A stretch of 64,000 nt of DNA from Firmicutes bacterium OM04-13BH (GCA_003481745.1 QULP01000008.1:90230-154229); one strand, 5' to 3'; counted from the first letter of the stretch, positions 10,572 to 19,103 are shown. Notes: generated by a model from the sequence alone, not told the origin. Program-made: numbers and translations.

Positions 10572-11987
10572 ATGAAACGAACAATCAGTGGTATGATCGG
10601 GACAGGGTCTCTGGCTCATAACAGACGAGATTTTATAGCAGAAAATGTTGATCCAGACAGAGTGCAATTAAATATTTGTTACCGGAATGAGAATCTGAAA
10701 GAAGTCTATAAAGAGCTGTTTGATGAAGCTGTAGAACGGTATAATGTCGGGAAAAGAAAAGATCGGCAGATTACAAATTATTATGAAAAGATTCGCCAAG
10801 GAAAACAGGAAAAGTTGTTCCATGAAGTGATTTTCCAGATTGGAAACCGAGAAGATATGGCTGTTGGAACAGAAGCAGGAGATCTGGCTGTAAACGTACT
10901 GGATGAGTATGTAAAAGATTTCCAGAAACGGAATCCGACACTTCGGGTATTTAGTTGCTATCTGCATCAGGATGAGGCTACTCCACATCTCCATATTGAC
11001 TTTATTCCTTATGTGACGGGTTGGAAAGGAAAAGGAATGGATACCAGAGTTTCACTGAAACAGGCATTAAAAAGTCTTGGATTTCAAGGTGGAAATAAGC
11101 ATGATACGGAACTGAATCAGTGGATAAATCATGAAAAAGAAGTTCTGGCAGAGACTGCAAAGCAGTATGGAATTGAATGGGAACAGAAAGGTACTCATGA
11201 GGAACATCTGGATGTCTATAACTTCAAGAAAAAAGAACGGAAAAAGGAAGTACAGGAATTGGAGCAGGAGAAAGAGCATCTAACTGCTGAAAAAGAAGAA
11301 TTAACAGCACAAATTGCAGAATCCAGAGCAGATATCCAGAATTTAAAAGACGATAAGGAACAGGCAATCAAGGCGAAGCAAGAAGCAGAACAAAAGGCAG
11401 GGAGCGCAGAAAAAGAACTAAAAAGCCTGGAAGATCGCAGAGAACAGCTACAACCGATTATGGATAGTGTGAGCAAAGAAATCAAAGAATATGGAACGGT
11501 TAAAATGTTACTGCCGGAGGCGGGCACGCTAGAACGGGCAGTAACCTATCGAGATAAAAAAATTAAACCATTGTTTCTTCAAATAAAGAATAAGGTTGCT
11601 GTAATGGCGGCTCAGGTTAAAGAACTCACGAAAGAGGTGGAAGGTTGGAAGAGAAAATATCAAAAGGTGAAACAAAAATATAATGCTATTCAGAGAGAAC
11701 TGGATGATATACGTAAAGATAATCAGAAATTGTCAGAAGAAAAAGATATATTACAAGGTGTTTCTGATAGGTATGATCGTGTTGTGCGTGTTCTTGGAAT
11801 AGAAACTGTAGATACAGCAGTACAGCAGGATATTCAAAACGAGAAAGTCCTGGAAGAAAAGCGACGGATGGAACAAATGCCGAAGGGAAATATTCATGAA
11901 AGATTGGCATGGGGAATGAAAAAAAGCGAGATGGAGAATCAGCAGCGTAAGAAAACTAAATCAAAAAACAGAGAAATGGAGAGATAA
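10572..11987 (+). CDS. mobV: MobV/Pre-type relaxase (element 1)
   Basis: A 471-residue relaxase starting MKRTISGMIGTGSLAHNRRD. The metal-binding motif is HQDEATPHLHIDFIPY, as in Mob_Pre proteins; LFHEVIFQIG and GGNKHDTELNQW flank the catalytic region. Residues from about 225 onward form a long coiled coil rich in Glu/Lys. It would nick and pilot one strand during transfer driven by a co-resident conjugative element. The start at 10572 was chosen for the GGGGTGAGG ahead of it; an upstream ATG at 10524 lies in the oriT-like block. tnpV follows after 4 bases. Confidence 0.9.
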   Translation: MKRTISGMIGTGSLAHNRRDFIAENVDPDRVQLNICYRNENLKEVYKELFDEAVERYNVGKRKDRQITNYYEKIRQGKQEKLFHEVIFQIGNREDMAVGTEAGDLAVNVLDEYVKDFQKRNPTLRVFSCYLHQDEATPHLHIDFIPYVTGWKGKGMDTRVSLKQALKSLGFQGGNKHDTELNQWINHEKEVLAETAKQYGIEWEQKGTHEEHLDVYNFKKKERKKEVQELEQEKEHLTAEKEELTAQIAESRADIQNLKDDKEQAIKAKQEAEQKAGSAEKELKSLEDRREQLQPIMDSVSKEIKEYGTVKMLLPEAGTLERAVTYRDKKIKPLFLQIKNKVAVMAAQVKELTKEVEGWKRKYQKVKQKYNAIQRELDDIRKDNQKLSEEKDILQGVSDRYDRVVRVLGIETVDTAVQQDIQNEKVLEEKRRMEQMPKGNIHERLAWGMKKSEMENQQRKKTKSKNREMER

Positions 11988-11991
11988 GATT

Positions 11992-12366
11992 ATGGAAACA
12001 CACATTTATGATGAAAAGAACGGATTAAGCTATACTTTGCATGGAGATTATTATTTGCCGGATTTGGTATTGAATGAAGAAGAACCGATATATGGGAAAT
12101 ATGGAATGCTGAGGAAACAGTTTCTGAAGGAACACAGATTAGCAAAATATCAATATTTGTTGTTGACTGGAAAGCTGACGGAACACCTGAATCAGATTGA
12201 TCAGGAGAGCAGAGAGCAGGTGGAAATGCTTATGGAACAGATGGCAGAAAAACAGGGCGTAACTGAAGAATTAAAGGTACAGAATCGGACGAAGTGGGTT
12301 AGACTGATGAATAATATAAAAGCTAGTGCAGAAGAAATGGTGTTGAGAGAAATACTTTATATATAA
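11992..12366 (+). CDS. TnpV-like transposon-encoded protein, copy 1
   Basis: A 124-residue protein (IYDEKNGLSYTLHGDYYLPD then LVLNEEEP, GKYGMLRKQFLKEHR) of the TnpV family seen in clostridial mobile elements. It has an N-terminal globular part and a helical C-terminus; biochemical role unknown. It is translationally close to mobV (4 bases) and is the last gene of the conserved module; element 2 has the same order (21081). Everything after it differs between the two elements. Confidence 0.8.
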   Translation: METHIYDEKNGLSYTLHGDYYLPDLVLNEEEPIYGKYGMLRKQFLKEHRLAKYQYLLLTGKLTEHLNQIDQESREQVEMLMEQMAEKQGVTEELKVQNRTKWVRLMNNIKASAEEMVLREILYI

Positions 12367-12446
12367 GTATTGTTTGTAAAGGACTGAACAGGAAAAGCAT
12401 AATACTATCCGGCTTATTAAGATTTATTTCACATCTCTTGATTTTT

Positions 12447-12484
12447 ATTACGGTTACTGATATAGTTATTACAGTAACCGTAAT
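12447..12484 (+). promoter_or_regulatory. Palindromic operator of the PadR operon
   Basis: ATTACGGTTACTG (12447-12459) and CAGTAACCGTAAT (12472-12484) form a perfect 13-bp inverted repeat with a 12-bp spacer, ending 2 bases before the ribosome binding site of padR. This fits autorepression by the PadR protein. Confidence 0.8.
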
Positions 12485-12498
12485 AAGGAGGGAATGCT

Positions 12499-12822
12499 AT
12501 GAGGGATAATGTGAAAAGTGGTGCACTCACAGAAGTGACATTCTATATTTTGCTTTCACTCTATTCACCTAAACACGGATATGCTGTCATGCAGTTCATT
12601 GAAGAAAAAACAGGTGGGCGGCTTTCATTGGGAGCAGGCACTTTATATGGTGCATTAAATTCAATGCTGGAAAAGGGATGGATTGAGCTTTTCGGAGATA
12701 GTGAAGGTAGAAAAAAAGAGTATCTTATCACTGTAAAAGGAAAGGAGATAGCTGAAAAAGAACTTATCAGACTTCGTGAACTTGTAGGTATTGCAAGCGG
12801 AATTGTAGGAGGTACACTATGA
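12499..12822 (+). CDS. PadR-family transcriptional regulator
   Basis: A 107-residue PadR winged-helix protein. The DNA-binding domain (about residues 8-85) has TFYILLSLYSPKHGYAVMQF and GAGTLYGALNSMLEKGWIEL, with RKKEYLITVKGKEIAEKE following. It overlaps the next gene by 4 bases (ATGA). PadR regulators next to a DUF2812 membrane protein are a common pair in Firmicutes that responds to cell-envelope stress or drugs. The perfect operator just upstream implies self-regulation. Cargo of element 1, absent from element 2. Confidence 0.9.
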   Translation: MRDNVKSGALTEVTFYILLSLYSPKHGYAVMQFIEEKTGGRLSLGAGTLYGALNSMLEKGWIELFGDSEGRKKEYLITVKGKEIAEKELIRLRELVGIASGIVGGTL

Positions 12823-13406
12823 GCAAAAAGTGTTATCGTTTTTTTGGTGGGCTATTAACGGTACAGAAAAACTGGCTGAATAAGATGGCTGAAAAAGGTT
12901 ATCGCCTTATTCGAACGGGAAAATTACTCTATGAATTTGAAAAATGTAAGCCAGGTCAAGTTCAATATTGCGTGGAGTTTATAGGACAAAAATCAAAAGC
13001 TAATGCTGAAGATTACCATGATTTCTTGGAAGAAATGGGATATTCCGTATTCTATAAAAATATCAATCTTAATTATTCTGTTGGTAAAGTTCGCTGGCGT
13101 CCGTGGGCTGAAATTGGCGGTCGTGTTGCAACAAACACTACAACATTTAACAGGGAATTGCTGATTGTAGAAAAAGAAAATGATGGAAAACCTTTTGACC
13201 TTCATACGTCCTATGAAGATAGGGCAAATTATTACAGTAATTTGCGAAATCCCTGGCTGTTATTAATGCTTATGCTCGCGGCATTTGCTACTGTAAATCG
13301 GTCTGTTATTTTAGGCATAGTTGCTGTGATTTTTCTAATCCCTGTCATTATATACCAGTTGCAAATTATGAAAAATAGGCATGAAGCGAAGATGAAGGAG
13401 TGGTGA
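12819..13406 (+). CDS. DUF2812 membrane protein
   Basis: A 195-residue protein of the DUF2812 family. The N-terminal soluble part (MSKKCYRFFGGLLTVQKNWL, with the family-typical GYRL and YEFEKCKPGQVQY) is followed by two membrane segments near residues 146-162 and 165-182, then a basic tail. It overlaps padR by 4 bases, so the two are translationally coupled. The function of DUF2812 proteins is not established; the pairing suggests an envelope-stress sensor or effector. Confidence 0.82.
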   Translation: MSKKCYRFFGGLLTVQKNWLNKMAEKGYRLIRTGKLLYEFEKCKPGQVQYCVEFIGQKSKANAEDYHDFLEEMGYSVFYKNINLNYSVGKVRWRPWAEIGGRVATNTTTFNRELLIVEKENDGKPFDLHTSYEDRANYYSNLRNPWLLLMLMLAAFATVNRSVILGIVAVIFLIPVIIYQLQIMKNRHEAKMKEW

Positions 13407-13626
13407 TTCAGGATAACAAGGTTGGTTTAGTTGATGCAATGTAATACACTGTCGTTTGAGGGTTAGTAGCCCGTTCATAAACTTGTGGGCAGTTTGTTGC
13501 TGATGATATAAATATTAGAGAAAATTAATTGAAAGTTAAAAAAAGAAAGTAATAAGTAAACAAAGGCTCAATTGTAAACATGTATTGGGAACGCTATAAT
13601 GGAAATAAGGACAGGAGGTGTGAACA

Positions 13627-14682
13627 ATGCGTATTGGTGAGCAGATAAAAAATTATCGAAAAACTGCGGGATTAACACAAGAACAGGTGGCAAATTATCT
13701 GGGTGTTTCTACTCCAGCGGTAAATAAATGGGAAAAGGGAAATACATATCCCGATATCTCATTACTTCCAGCTTTGGCACGACTATTGAAAATTGATATG
13801 AATGAATTGTTTTCGTTTCATGAAGAATTGACAGAAAAAGAGATTGGACAATTTGTGAATGAACTTTCGGAAGTTTCATTGGACAGCTTTACAGAGGCTT
13901 TCGAGATGGCATCTCGTAAAATACAGGAGTATCCTCATTGCGACTTATTAATATATACGATCGCAACCGTTCTGAACGGATCTTTGACTTTGTCAGATCT
14001 TAATGACGAAGAACGAATGGAATATAATACAGCTATTATTGAGTGGCTGGAACGAACAGCAGATAGTCAGGATGAAAGAGTGAGAAATTCAAGCGTTTTT
14101 ATACTTGCAACAAAATATGTCCAAATGGAGAAATATGAAGAAGCAAATGCCCTTTTGAAAAAAATTCCTGATACTGTAATTGATGCAACGATTATGAAAA
14201 CAAGTGTATTAGCACATCAGGAAGGAACAGACACTGCTGCGTTATTCCTGGAGGGGAAACTGCTACAGGCAGTTGTCAATATTCAAAGCTACTTGTATAA
14301 GTTAATTGAAATGGAAGAAGAAACAGGAAATCATGATAAAGCAGAGAGAATTGCTGAGATTACAGATCACATGATATCGTTGTTTGGACTATGGAATTAC
14401 GGCAACACAGTGCCATATCTGCTGATTGCTGGATATCGAAAAGATGTAGAAAAATGTGTTCAGTTAATTAAGCAATTATTAAGTGAATCACAGAAGCCTT
14501 GGAATATGACACAATCCCCTTTGTATTACAGGTATGAAGATACTGCACAGGGAAAAGCCTTTTCAGGAGTTGGAAAAAATTTTGTTCGTGAATTATATTC
14601 GGAAATTGAAAATAAGAAAGAGTATGAATTCTTGAGAGGGAATAAGGAACTCGAATCAATTTTTGAGGAACACTTGAAATAG
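13627..14682 (+). CDS. HTH (Xre-family) regulator with helical C-terminal domain
   Basis: A 351-residue protein. The N-terminal Xre HTH (residues 1-65: IGEQIKNYRKTAGLTQEQVA, WEKGNTYPDISLLPALARLL) is followed by about 280 mostly helical residues, probably TPR-like, as in Rgg/PlcR-type regulators. A promoter, TTGTAA (13572-13577), 17 bp, TATAAT (13595-13600), and CAGGAGGTG precede the ATG. Its target is unknown. It is cargo of element 1, and the preceding 220-bp gap shows no other gene. Confidence 0.85.
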   Translation: MRIGEQIKNYRKTAGLTQEQVANYLGVSTPAVNKWEKGNTYPDISLLPALARLLKIDMNELFSFHEELTEKEIGQFVNELSEVSLDSFTEAFEMASRKIQEYPHCDLLIYTIATVLNGSLTLSDLNDEERMEYNTAIIEWLERTADSQDERVRNSSVFILATKYVQMEKYEEANALLKKIPDTVIDATIMKTSVLAHQEGTDTAALFLEGKLLQAVVNIQSYLYKLIEMEEETGNHDKAERIAEITDHMISLFGLWNYGNTVPYLLIAGYRKDVEKCVQLIKQLLSESQKPWNMTQSPLYYRYEDTAQGKAFSGVGKNFVRELYSEIENKKEYEFLRGNKELESIFEEHLK

Positions 14683-14730
14683 GTTGTAAAAATGTATGGA
14701 AATAGATATAGTTGAGAAAGAAGAAAATTT

Positions 14731-14759
14731 TTGACATTTCCACAGATGCGTGCTAATAT
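14731..14759 (+). promoter_or_regulatory. Promoter of the convergent RNA, element 1
   Basis: TTGACA (14731-14736), 17 bp, TAATAT (14754-14759) with an extended TGC. The same promoter occurs at 31149-31177 in element 2. Confidence 0.8.
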
Positions 14760-14765
14760 GATTAT

Positions 14766-14864
14766 AGAAAAAGAGTGCTACCGATAGACGGTTAGTCCGT
14801 TTTACTATTTAGAATATCATCAAAGATAACCGCTTAGTTTACCAGACCAGGGCGGTTATTTTTG
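14766..14864 (+). ncRNA. Putative RNA antitoxin, element 1
   Basis: An approximately 100-base RNA predicted from the promoter at 14731 to the hairpin AACCGC...GCGGTT with T-run (14828-14862). It is convergent with the small toxin gene and its 3' end overlaps the toxin 3' end. Its 5' region (GTGCTACCGATAGACGG) is nearly identical to the 5' region of the toxin mRNA read on the other strand. The layout matches type I toxin-antitoxin loci; the function is inferred. Confidence 0.6.
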
Positions 14865-14954
14865 TGGTTTATGATTATCTTTGCCTAATGTATATCCGAT
14901 ACTAAAGCAGGTTAAGCCGAAGCTCACTACTGCTATGAAGTCAATAATACTCAT
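14856..14954 (-). CDS. Small hydrophobic (holin-like) toxin, element 1
   Basis: A 32-residue protein: MSIIDFIAVVSFGLTCFSIG, then YTLGKD and a short charged tail. One membrane segment spans about residues 4-22. AAGGAGGG precedes the start. It resembles the short putative holin-like/type I toxins of Lachnospiraceae. Its promoter lies on the same strand (TTGCAC at 15097-15092, 17 bp, TATAAT at 15074-15069), giving a leader of about 105 bases that contains a strong hairpin (CTACC-ataa-CGGTAG). A sister copy is at 31267. Too short for routine gene callers. Confidence 0.72.
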   Translation of the reverse strand: MSIIDFIAVVSFGLTCFSIGYTLGKDNHKPQK

Positions 14955-15159
14955 TGGCTTAGCCCTCCTTTCCACTGGATTCCTTTACAGGTTTCTATGT
15001 AATCAGAGGGTCACAGTCCCTCTGGAGAAGGACTAACCGCCTACCGTTATGGTAGCACCCATGTTTCGATTATAACAGTTAAAAATTACCGGTGCAATAT
15101 AAAGTTGGTAGAGTAGCATCTGTTAGCCGTGGAAGAGAATCTTTTCGACCAGGGCTTCC

Positions 15160-15178
15160 GGTGCCAAAACGGTGCCAA
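15160..15178 (+). repeat. Element 1 right arm-type repeat
   Basis: GGTGCCAAAACGGTGCCAA, matching 6335-6353 at the other end of element 1. It lies 102 bases inside the 15280 att copy. Confidence 0.6.
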
Positions 15179-15279
15179 GAAATCAGGCAAATAAAAATAT
15201 ATGGTGCAGATCAGCCGTTTTTCACTATATTTTGGAGAGAAAACCATAAAAAATAAGAAGTAAAACGGGATTAAAGTAT

Positions 15280-15334
15280 CGTGAAGGTGGACGTACTGTA
15301 GGATCAGGACGTGTTGCTACAATCATCGAGTAAT
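15280..15334 (+). repeat. attM: tuf 3'-end copy 2, junction of the two elements
   Basis: Fifty-five bases identical to 6085-6139, encoding the EF-Tu ending [17 protein letters not shown] plus stop. No upstream tuf sequence is attached, so it is an att site and not a gene. It is the right end of element 1 and the left end of element 2. Confidence 0.93.
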
Positions 15335-15388
15335 CACTGACTAATATATATTGAGTACCGCAAGGTACATGTGTCCAAACGTAAGATA

Positions 15389-15418
15389 CCCCGGAACCGT
15401 AAGGTTTCCGGGGTTTTT
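15389..15418 (+). terminator. tuf-type terminator, copy 2
   Basis: CCCCGGAACC (15389-15398), loop GTAA, GGTTTCCGGGG (15403-15413), TTTTT. It is preceded by GTGTCCAAACGTAAGATA as after tuf, and by a small hairpin GTACC-GCAA-GGTAC. Confidence 0.9.
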
Positions 15419-15519
15419 CTGTTGAGTAAAAAGTTTAAAATAAGGCTGTAAAGAATAGCGAATAAATTAAAAACAGGCAGGTATGGGAAGAAAATGAAAA
15501 TCTTCGCATATCTGCCTGT

Positions 15520-15537
15520 GATACTGTTATGATACTA
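15520..15537 (+). repeat. Element 2 left arm-type repeat
   Basis: GATACTGTTATGATACTA; the matching copy at the other end is 31543-31560 (two differences). It overlaps the 3' end of the repressor gene. Confidence 0.55.
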
Positions 15538-16149
15538 TTTCTGTTCGTTATTGGAAAATTTCTGTGTTAAAAGTTCATCTCGTTTACGGATTCGTGTCTC
15601 AAAATCCAGTTCTTCAATTTCTTTATGGGTGACAGGTTTGGAAGTGTAGTATTCCAACGTCTGCTTTTTCCACATATCAAACATATCTTTGCCTGTGAAA
15701 TAAGATTCCAGGCTTTCTCTGTTCTCCTGCAGATCAGCAAGAAAATTACACATATCTGCGTTTAAAGAATGTTCAGGATCATTTCCATAAAAGCGAAGTC
15801 CGGCATACCATTTCTGTGTTTCTGTTTCTATATCACCGGGAAGTTTATTATTTATATCCAGTTCATACCGGAGTTCATTGGATTCATTCATCTGCAGTAA
15901 AACCCAAAGAATATCGCTGAGAGTAGAAATCTGTACTTTATTTTCAGATAATCCAAATAACCAGTCCAGTGAGACATGAAATTTCTGAGCAATAGTCAAT
16001 AACACATCATTGGAGGGAGTAACCACACCATTTTCATAACTGGATAAAGTTGACTGACGTATACCAATAGCTGCGGAAAAGTTTTTTTGATTCATCTTCA
16101 GATCAGTTCGCAGCTCTTTTATTTTTTCTGAAATAGATGATTCCTGCAT
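15535..16149 (-). CDS. Element 2 HTH (Xre-family) repressor
   Basis: A 204-residue Xre-type repressor. HTH at about residues 5-65 (KIKELRTDLKMNQKNFSAAI, IRQSTLSSYENGVVTPSNDV); the C-terminal part is acidic and unassigned. The start at 16149 (MQESSISEKI) has AAGGAGGT upstream; a longer in-frame extension to 16206 is poor and lies before that site. It faces away from xis-int, and the shared gap contains repeated ATGATA boxes, unlike the TACGA operators of element 1. It is not a homologue of the element 1 repressor beyond the HTH fold. Confidence 0.85.
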   Translation of the reverse strand: MQESSISEKIKELRTDLKMNQKNFSAAIGIRQSTLSSYENGVVTPSNDVLLTIAQKFHVSLDWLFGLSENKVQISTLSDILWVLLQMNESNELRYELDINNKLPGDIETETQKWYAGLRFYGNDPEHSLNADMCNFLADLQENRESLESYFTGKDMFDMWKKQTLEYYTSKPVTHKEIEELDFETRIRKRDELLTQKFSNNEQK

Positions 16150-16184
16150 ATTATCCACCTCCTTAAAAGCTATGATTAGTATAT

Positions 16185-16290
16185 CACAAATGATAAAAAT
16201 CAACAATATAGAAAAATATCATTCATGATGATAAAAATTATTGACAATGATTATTTGAAATGATATAGTATCAGTGAAAATGATAATTAT
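16185..16290 (+). promoter_or_regulatory. xis-int promoter and ATGATA operators, element 2
   Basis: Promoter TTGACA (16241-16246), 17 bp, TATAGT (16264-16269). Repeated AATGATA/TATCATT boxes lie near 16190, 16218-16233 (ATCATTCATGATGAT, palindromic), 16247, 16259 and 16277. These are likely binding sites of the divergent repressor. Confidence 0.78.
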
Positions 16291-16308
16291 AGACAAGGAG
16301 GAAATGAT

Positions 16309-16503
16309 ATGCAGAGACAGAACTATATGATTACAGCGGAAGAAGTTGCAGAGAGCATGGGGATTTCACTTGGATATGCTTACAAGCTGCTTCGCAAACT
16401 GAACAAAGAGCTTGCAGATCAGGGATATGTAACCGTTGCGGGCAAGATACCGAGGGCATTCTGGGAAAAGAAATTTTATGGATATTCCCAGATTGCAATG
16501 TAA
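16309..16503 (+). CDS. xis: Excisionase-like HTH protein (element 2)
   Basis: A 64-residue protein with HTH (TAEEVAESMGISLGYAYKLL) and the C-terminal motif IPRAFWEKKFYGY shared with the element 1 copy. AAGGAGG precedes the ATG. Likely recombination directionality factor for the integrase 15 bases downstream. Confidence 0.82.
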   Translation: MQRQNYMITAEEVAESMGISLGYAYKLLRKLNKELADQGYVTVAGKIPRAFWEKKFYGYSQIAM

Positions 16504-16517
16504 GGGGGTGAGAAAGT

Positions 16518-17735
16518 ATGGCAGCATACAAAGATGAAGAAAGAGGAACCTGGTATGTTTCATTTTATTATGAGGACTGGACAGGAGTCAAAAAGCGAAA
16601 AGTAAAAAGAGGATTCCGCACTAAGAAAGAAGCATTAAATTTTGAAGCGGAGTATAAAAGAACAGCGAAAGCAGACATGGATATGACAATGGGAGAGTTT
16701 GTAGAAGTCTACTTCCGAGACAAGTCTCAGTCATTGAAGGACAGGAGTATCAAGAACAAAAGAGATACGATGAATGCTCAACTGTTACCGTATTTTAAGG
16801 ACAGACCGATGAACAGTATCACACCAGCAGAGATTATCCAGTGGCAGAATACGATTATTGAAAAAGGATATTCAGATGATTATCTGAAAACAATACAGAA
16901 TCAGATGACGGCATTGTTTAATCATGCGAAGAATATCTACAATCTGGCAGATAATCCTTGTGACAAAGTAAAACGTATGGGAAAGACTTCAAAAAAGAAA
17001 ATGAAGTTTTGGACAATTGAAGAATATCGGCAGTTTATGACCGGAATAGAACCGGGAAGCAAATATTATGTGCTGTTTGAATTATTATTCTGGACAGGAG
17101 CGAGAGAAGGCGAAGCACTCAGCATTACACCTGCTGACATTGATCTTGAAAAGAATCTACTTCATATCAATAAAACTTACTACCGTATGCATGGAGAGGA
17201 CGTGATTACATCTCCCAAAACAGAAGAATCGAACCGTACGATTTCCATACCGGAATTTCTGAAAAAAGAGATTCAGGACTATATTAGCAGACTGTATGAG
17301 TTGCCCGAAGATGAACGGATTTTTCCAATGGTTCATGAAGCGGTACAGCATAAGTTAAAACAGGTGGTTCAAAAGACCGGAGTAAAAAAGATAAGAGTAC
17401 ACGACATTCGTCACAGTCATGCGGCATTTCTGATCAATAAGGGAGTGCAACCATTGATGATTAAAGAAAGGTTTGGACATACGGACATTCGCATTACATT
17501 GAATACTTATGGGCACTTATATCCAGATCAGCAGAAAGTGGTGGCAGATATGCTGGATGATGAAAATATAAAAAGCTCCGGAAGTACGAACAGCCGGAGC
17601 AATGTGACAAATGGGTACGAATCCACAAATGTCAACCCTAGACAAGTTGATTATATCAGGGATTCTTCCAGAGAACAACAGATAATTGGCGAGAATAGTT
17701 TGAAAAATGGAGGAATTTATGGAACAGAGAAATGA
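16518..17735 (+). CDS. int: Tyrosine site-specific integrase (element 2)
   Basis: A 405-residue integrase. Arm-binding domain 1-50, core-binding domain about 56-150, catalytic domain with R196 (TGAREGE), H295 and R298 (HDIRHSH), H321 (FGH) and Y331 (LNTYGH). The last 50 or so residues (SSGSTNSRSN onward) extend beyond the element 1 integrase and look disordered. The gene end overlaps the start of the ATPase gene by 17 bases. It targets the same tuf 3' end but presumably reads different arm sites. Confidence 0.96.
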   Translation: MAAYKDEERGTWYVSFYYEDWTGVKKRKVKRGFRTKKEALNFEAEYKRTAKADMDMTMGEFVEVYFRDKSQSLKDRSIKNKRDTMNAQLLPYFKDRPMNSITPAEIIQWQNTIIEKGYSDDYLKTIQNQMTALFNHAKNIYNLADNPCDKVKRMGKTSKKKMKFWTIEEYRQFMTGIEPGSKYYVLFELLFWTGAREGEALSITPADIDLEKNLLHINKTYYRMHGEDVITSPKTEESNRTISIPEFLKKEIQDYISRLYELPEDERIFPMVHEAVQHKLKQVVQKTGVKKIRVHDIRHSHAAFLINKGVQPLMIKERFGHTDIRITLNTYGHLYPDQQKVVADMLDDENIKSSGSTNSRSNVTNGYESTNVNPRQVDYIRDSSREQQIIGENSLKNGGIYGTEK

Positions 17736-18675
17736 GAATAAAACAGAATTGAAAATGATAAAGATGTCAGATGTCCAGTCCCAGACAGTGGACTGGCTCT
17801 GGTATCCATTTATCCCTTATGGGAAATTAACGATCATTCAGGGTGATCCGGGCGATGGAAAAACTACGCTGATATTAAATATTGCAGCGAGATTGTCTAA
17901 AGGAGAAGGTCTGGATAACGATATGAAAGTAACAGAACCAGTAAAGATTATTTATCAGACAGCGGAAGATGGGCTGGCAGATACGGTAAAACCCAGACTG
18001 GAGCTGGCAGAAGCGGTCTGTGAAAGAATCATGGTTATAGATGAAACAGAAAAATCACTTTCCATGATAGATGAGAGACTGGAAACTGCTATCAAACGGA
18101 CTGGTGCGAGAGTGCTTATTTTAGATCCGATTCAGGCATACCTTGGAGGAACAATGGATATGAACCGGGCAAATGAAGCAAGGGATATGACAAAAAGATT
18201 GAGCTTGCTGGCAGAAAAGTATAAATGTGCAATTTTATTAATCGGACATATGAATAAAGCTGGTGGAAATAAAGCTGCATATAGAGGAATGGGTTCGATT
18301 GACTTTTTTGCAGTAGCCAGAAGCGTATTACTGGTAGGAAGAATAGAGGGAGAACCGGACTTAAGAGCAGTGGTTCAGATTAAAAATAATCTGGCTGCAT
18401 TTGGACATTCCAAAGCATTTCGCCTGACAGAAACCGGATTTGAGTGGATAGGTGACTATGAAATCACAGCAGATGAGGTGCTTGGTGGAATTGCTCCAAA
18501 GGTAAATAAACTGGAACAGGCAAAAAAGATGCTGAGGGAACTGGCAGAAACATCAACTTCTGTGCAAAGCAGTGAAATCTTTGATATGGCAGAAGATTTG
18601 AATATTTCTAAAAGAACACTGGAAAATGCAAAAAAGGAACTTGGAATTAAGGCAAGACGAATCGGTAATTCCTGA
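17719..18675 (+). CDS. RepA-like AAA/RecA-fold ATPase (element 2)
   Basis: A 318-residue homologue of the element 1 ATPase, without the acidic insertion. Walker A GDPGDGKTT (residues 42-50), Walker B RVLILDPIQAYLG, sensor RGMGSIDFFAVARSVLLVG. The start at 17719 was preferred over an ATG at 17707 because GGAGG lies 5 bases before it. Its C-terminal region (VQSSEIFDMAEDLNISKRTL) looks like a winged helix. Confidence 0.85.
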   Translation: MEQRNENKTELKMIKMSDVQSQTVDWLWYPFIPYGKLTIIQGDPGDGKTTLILNIAARLSKGEGLDNDMKVTEPVKIIYQTAEDGLADTVKPRLELAEAVCERIMVIDETEKSLSMIDERLETAIKRTGARVLILDPIQAYLGGTMDMNRANEARDMTKRLSLLAEKYKCAILLIGHMNKAGGNKAAYRGMGSIDFFAVARSVLLVGRIEGEPDLRAVVQIKNNLAAFGHSKAFRLTETGFEWIGDYEITADEVLGGIAPKVNKLEQAKKMLRELAETSTSVQSSEIFDMAEDLNISKRTLENAKKELGIKARRIGNS

Positions 18676-18823
18676 TATTGGGATTTAAATAAAGTTAAGC
18701 CGGAATAAATTAAGGGTGCAACATTGCAGAGTATATAGAAAATGCGGAATTAAAATGCAAGGTTGCAATCTGTAAAGACATTGCAGTGTTGCGTCCTTAC
18801 ATAAATTGTAAGAAGGTGAGAAC

Positions 18824-19057
18824 TTGAAAAACGTTATGATTCCAGAGGAGTTATTTGGAAAGATTATAAAATATCATTTACTGGATCAGGAACAGGAAGC
18901 AGATGATATAAGAAAAGGTCTGGAAAAAAAGCTGGATGCAATGGTAAATCGTGAGGCATACAGTAAATTCAAAACTGCGCCAACAGAAGAGGAACGGGAA
19001 AAGTTCCGGCAGGAGTATCTGGACAGAAAAGGAATGCAAGAGAGCTTTCGATGGTAA
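18824..19057 (+). CDS. Small charged element protein, copy 2
   Basis: A 77-residue homologue of the protein at 9729 (KGLEKKLDAMVNREAYSKFK, ending ESFRW). The start is TTG 18824 with AAGGTGAG directly upstream; ATG 18836 (MIPEELFGK) is the alternative. The 148 bases before it hold no gene. Function unknown. Confidence 0.68.
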   Translation: MKNVMIPEELFGKIIKYHLLDQEQEADDIRKGLEKKLDAMVNREAYSKFKTAPTEEEREKFRQEYLDRKGMQESFRW

Positions 19058-19080
19058 CAGTTCGTGTTGATTACCTTTTT

Positions 19081-19103
19081 ACAGGAGCGTGTCACGCCCC
19101 TGT
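19081..19103. other. Conserved palindromic hairpin, element 2
   Basis: ACAGG-A-GCGTG-T-CACGC-C-CCTGT, the counterpart of 9991-10015. The stem is preserved in both elements. Confidence 0.5.

Larger units (their letters stand above)
6085..15334 (+). mobile_element. Integrative mobilizable element 1 (tuf-integrated)
   Basis: About 9.2 kb bounded by identical 55-bp tuf-end repeats. It contains a repressor, xis, tyrosine integrase, RepA-like ATPase, two small proteins, a probable oriT, MobV relaxase, TnpV-like protein, PadR/DUF2812 cargo, an HTH regulator and a small toxin module. Direct repeats of GGTGCC lie just inside both ends (6335 and 15160) and look like integrase arm sites. No conjugation (type IV secretion) genes are present, so transfer would need a helper. 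Confidence 0.9.

Noticed and set aside
15280-15334. A second, truncated tuf gene
   Set aside because: Only the 55-bp end is present, at an element boundary beside arm-type repeats; it is an attachment site.
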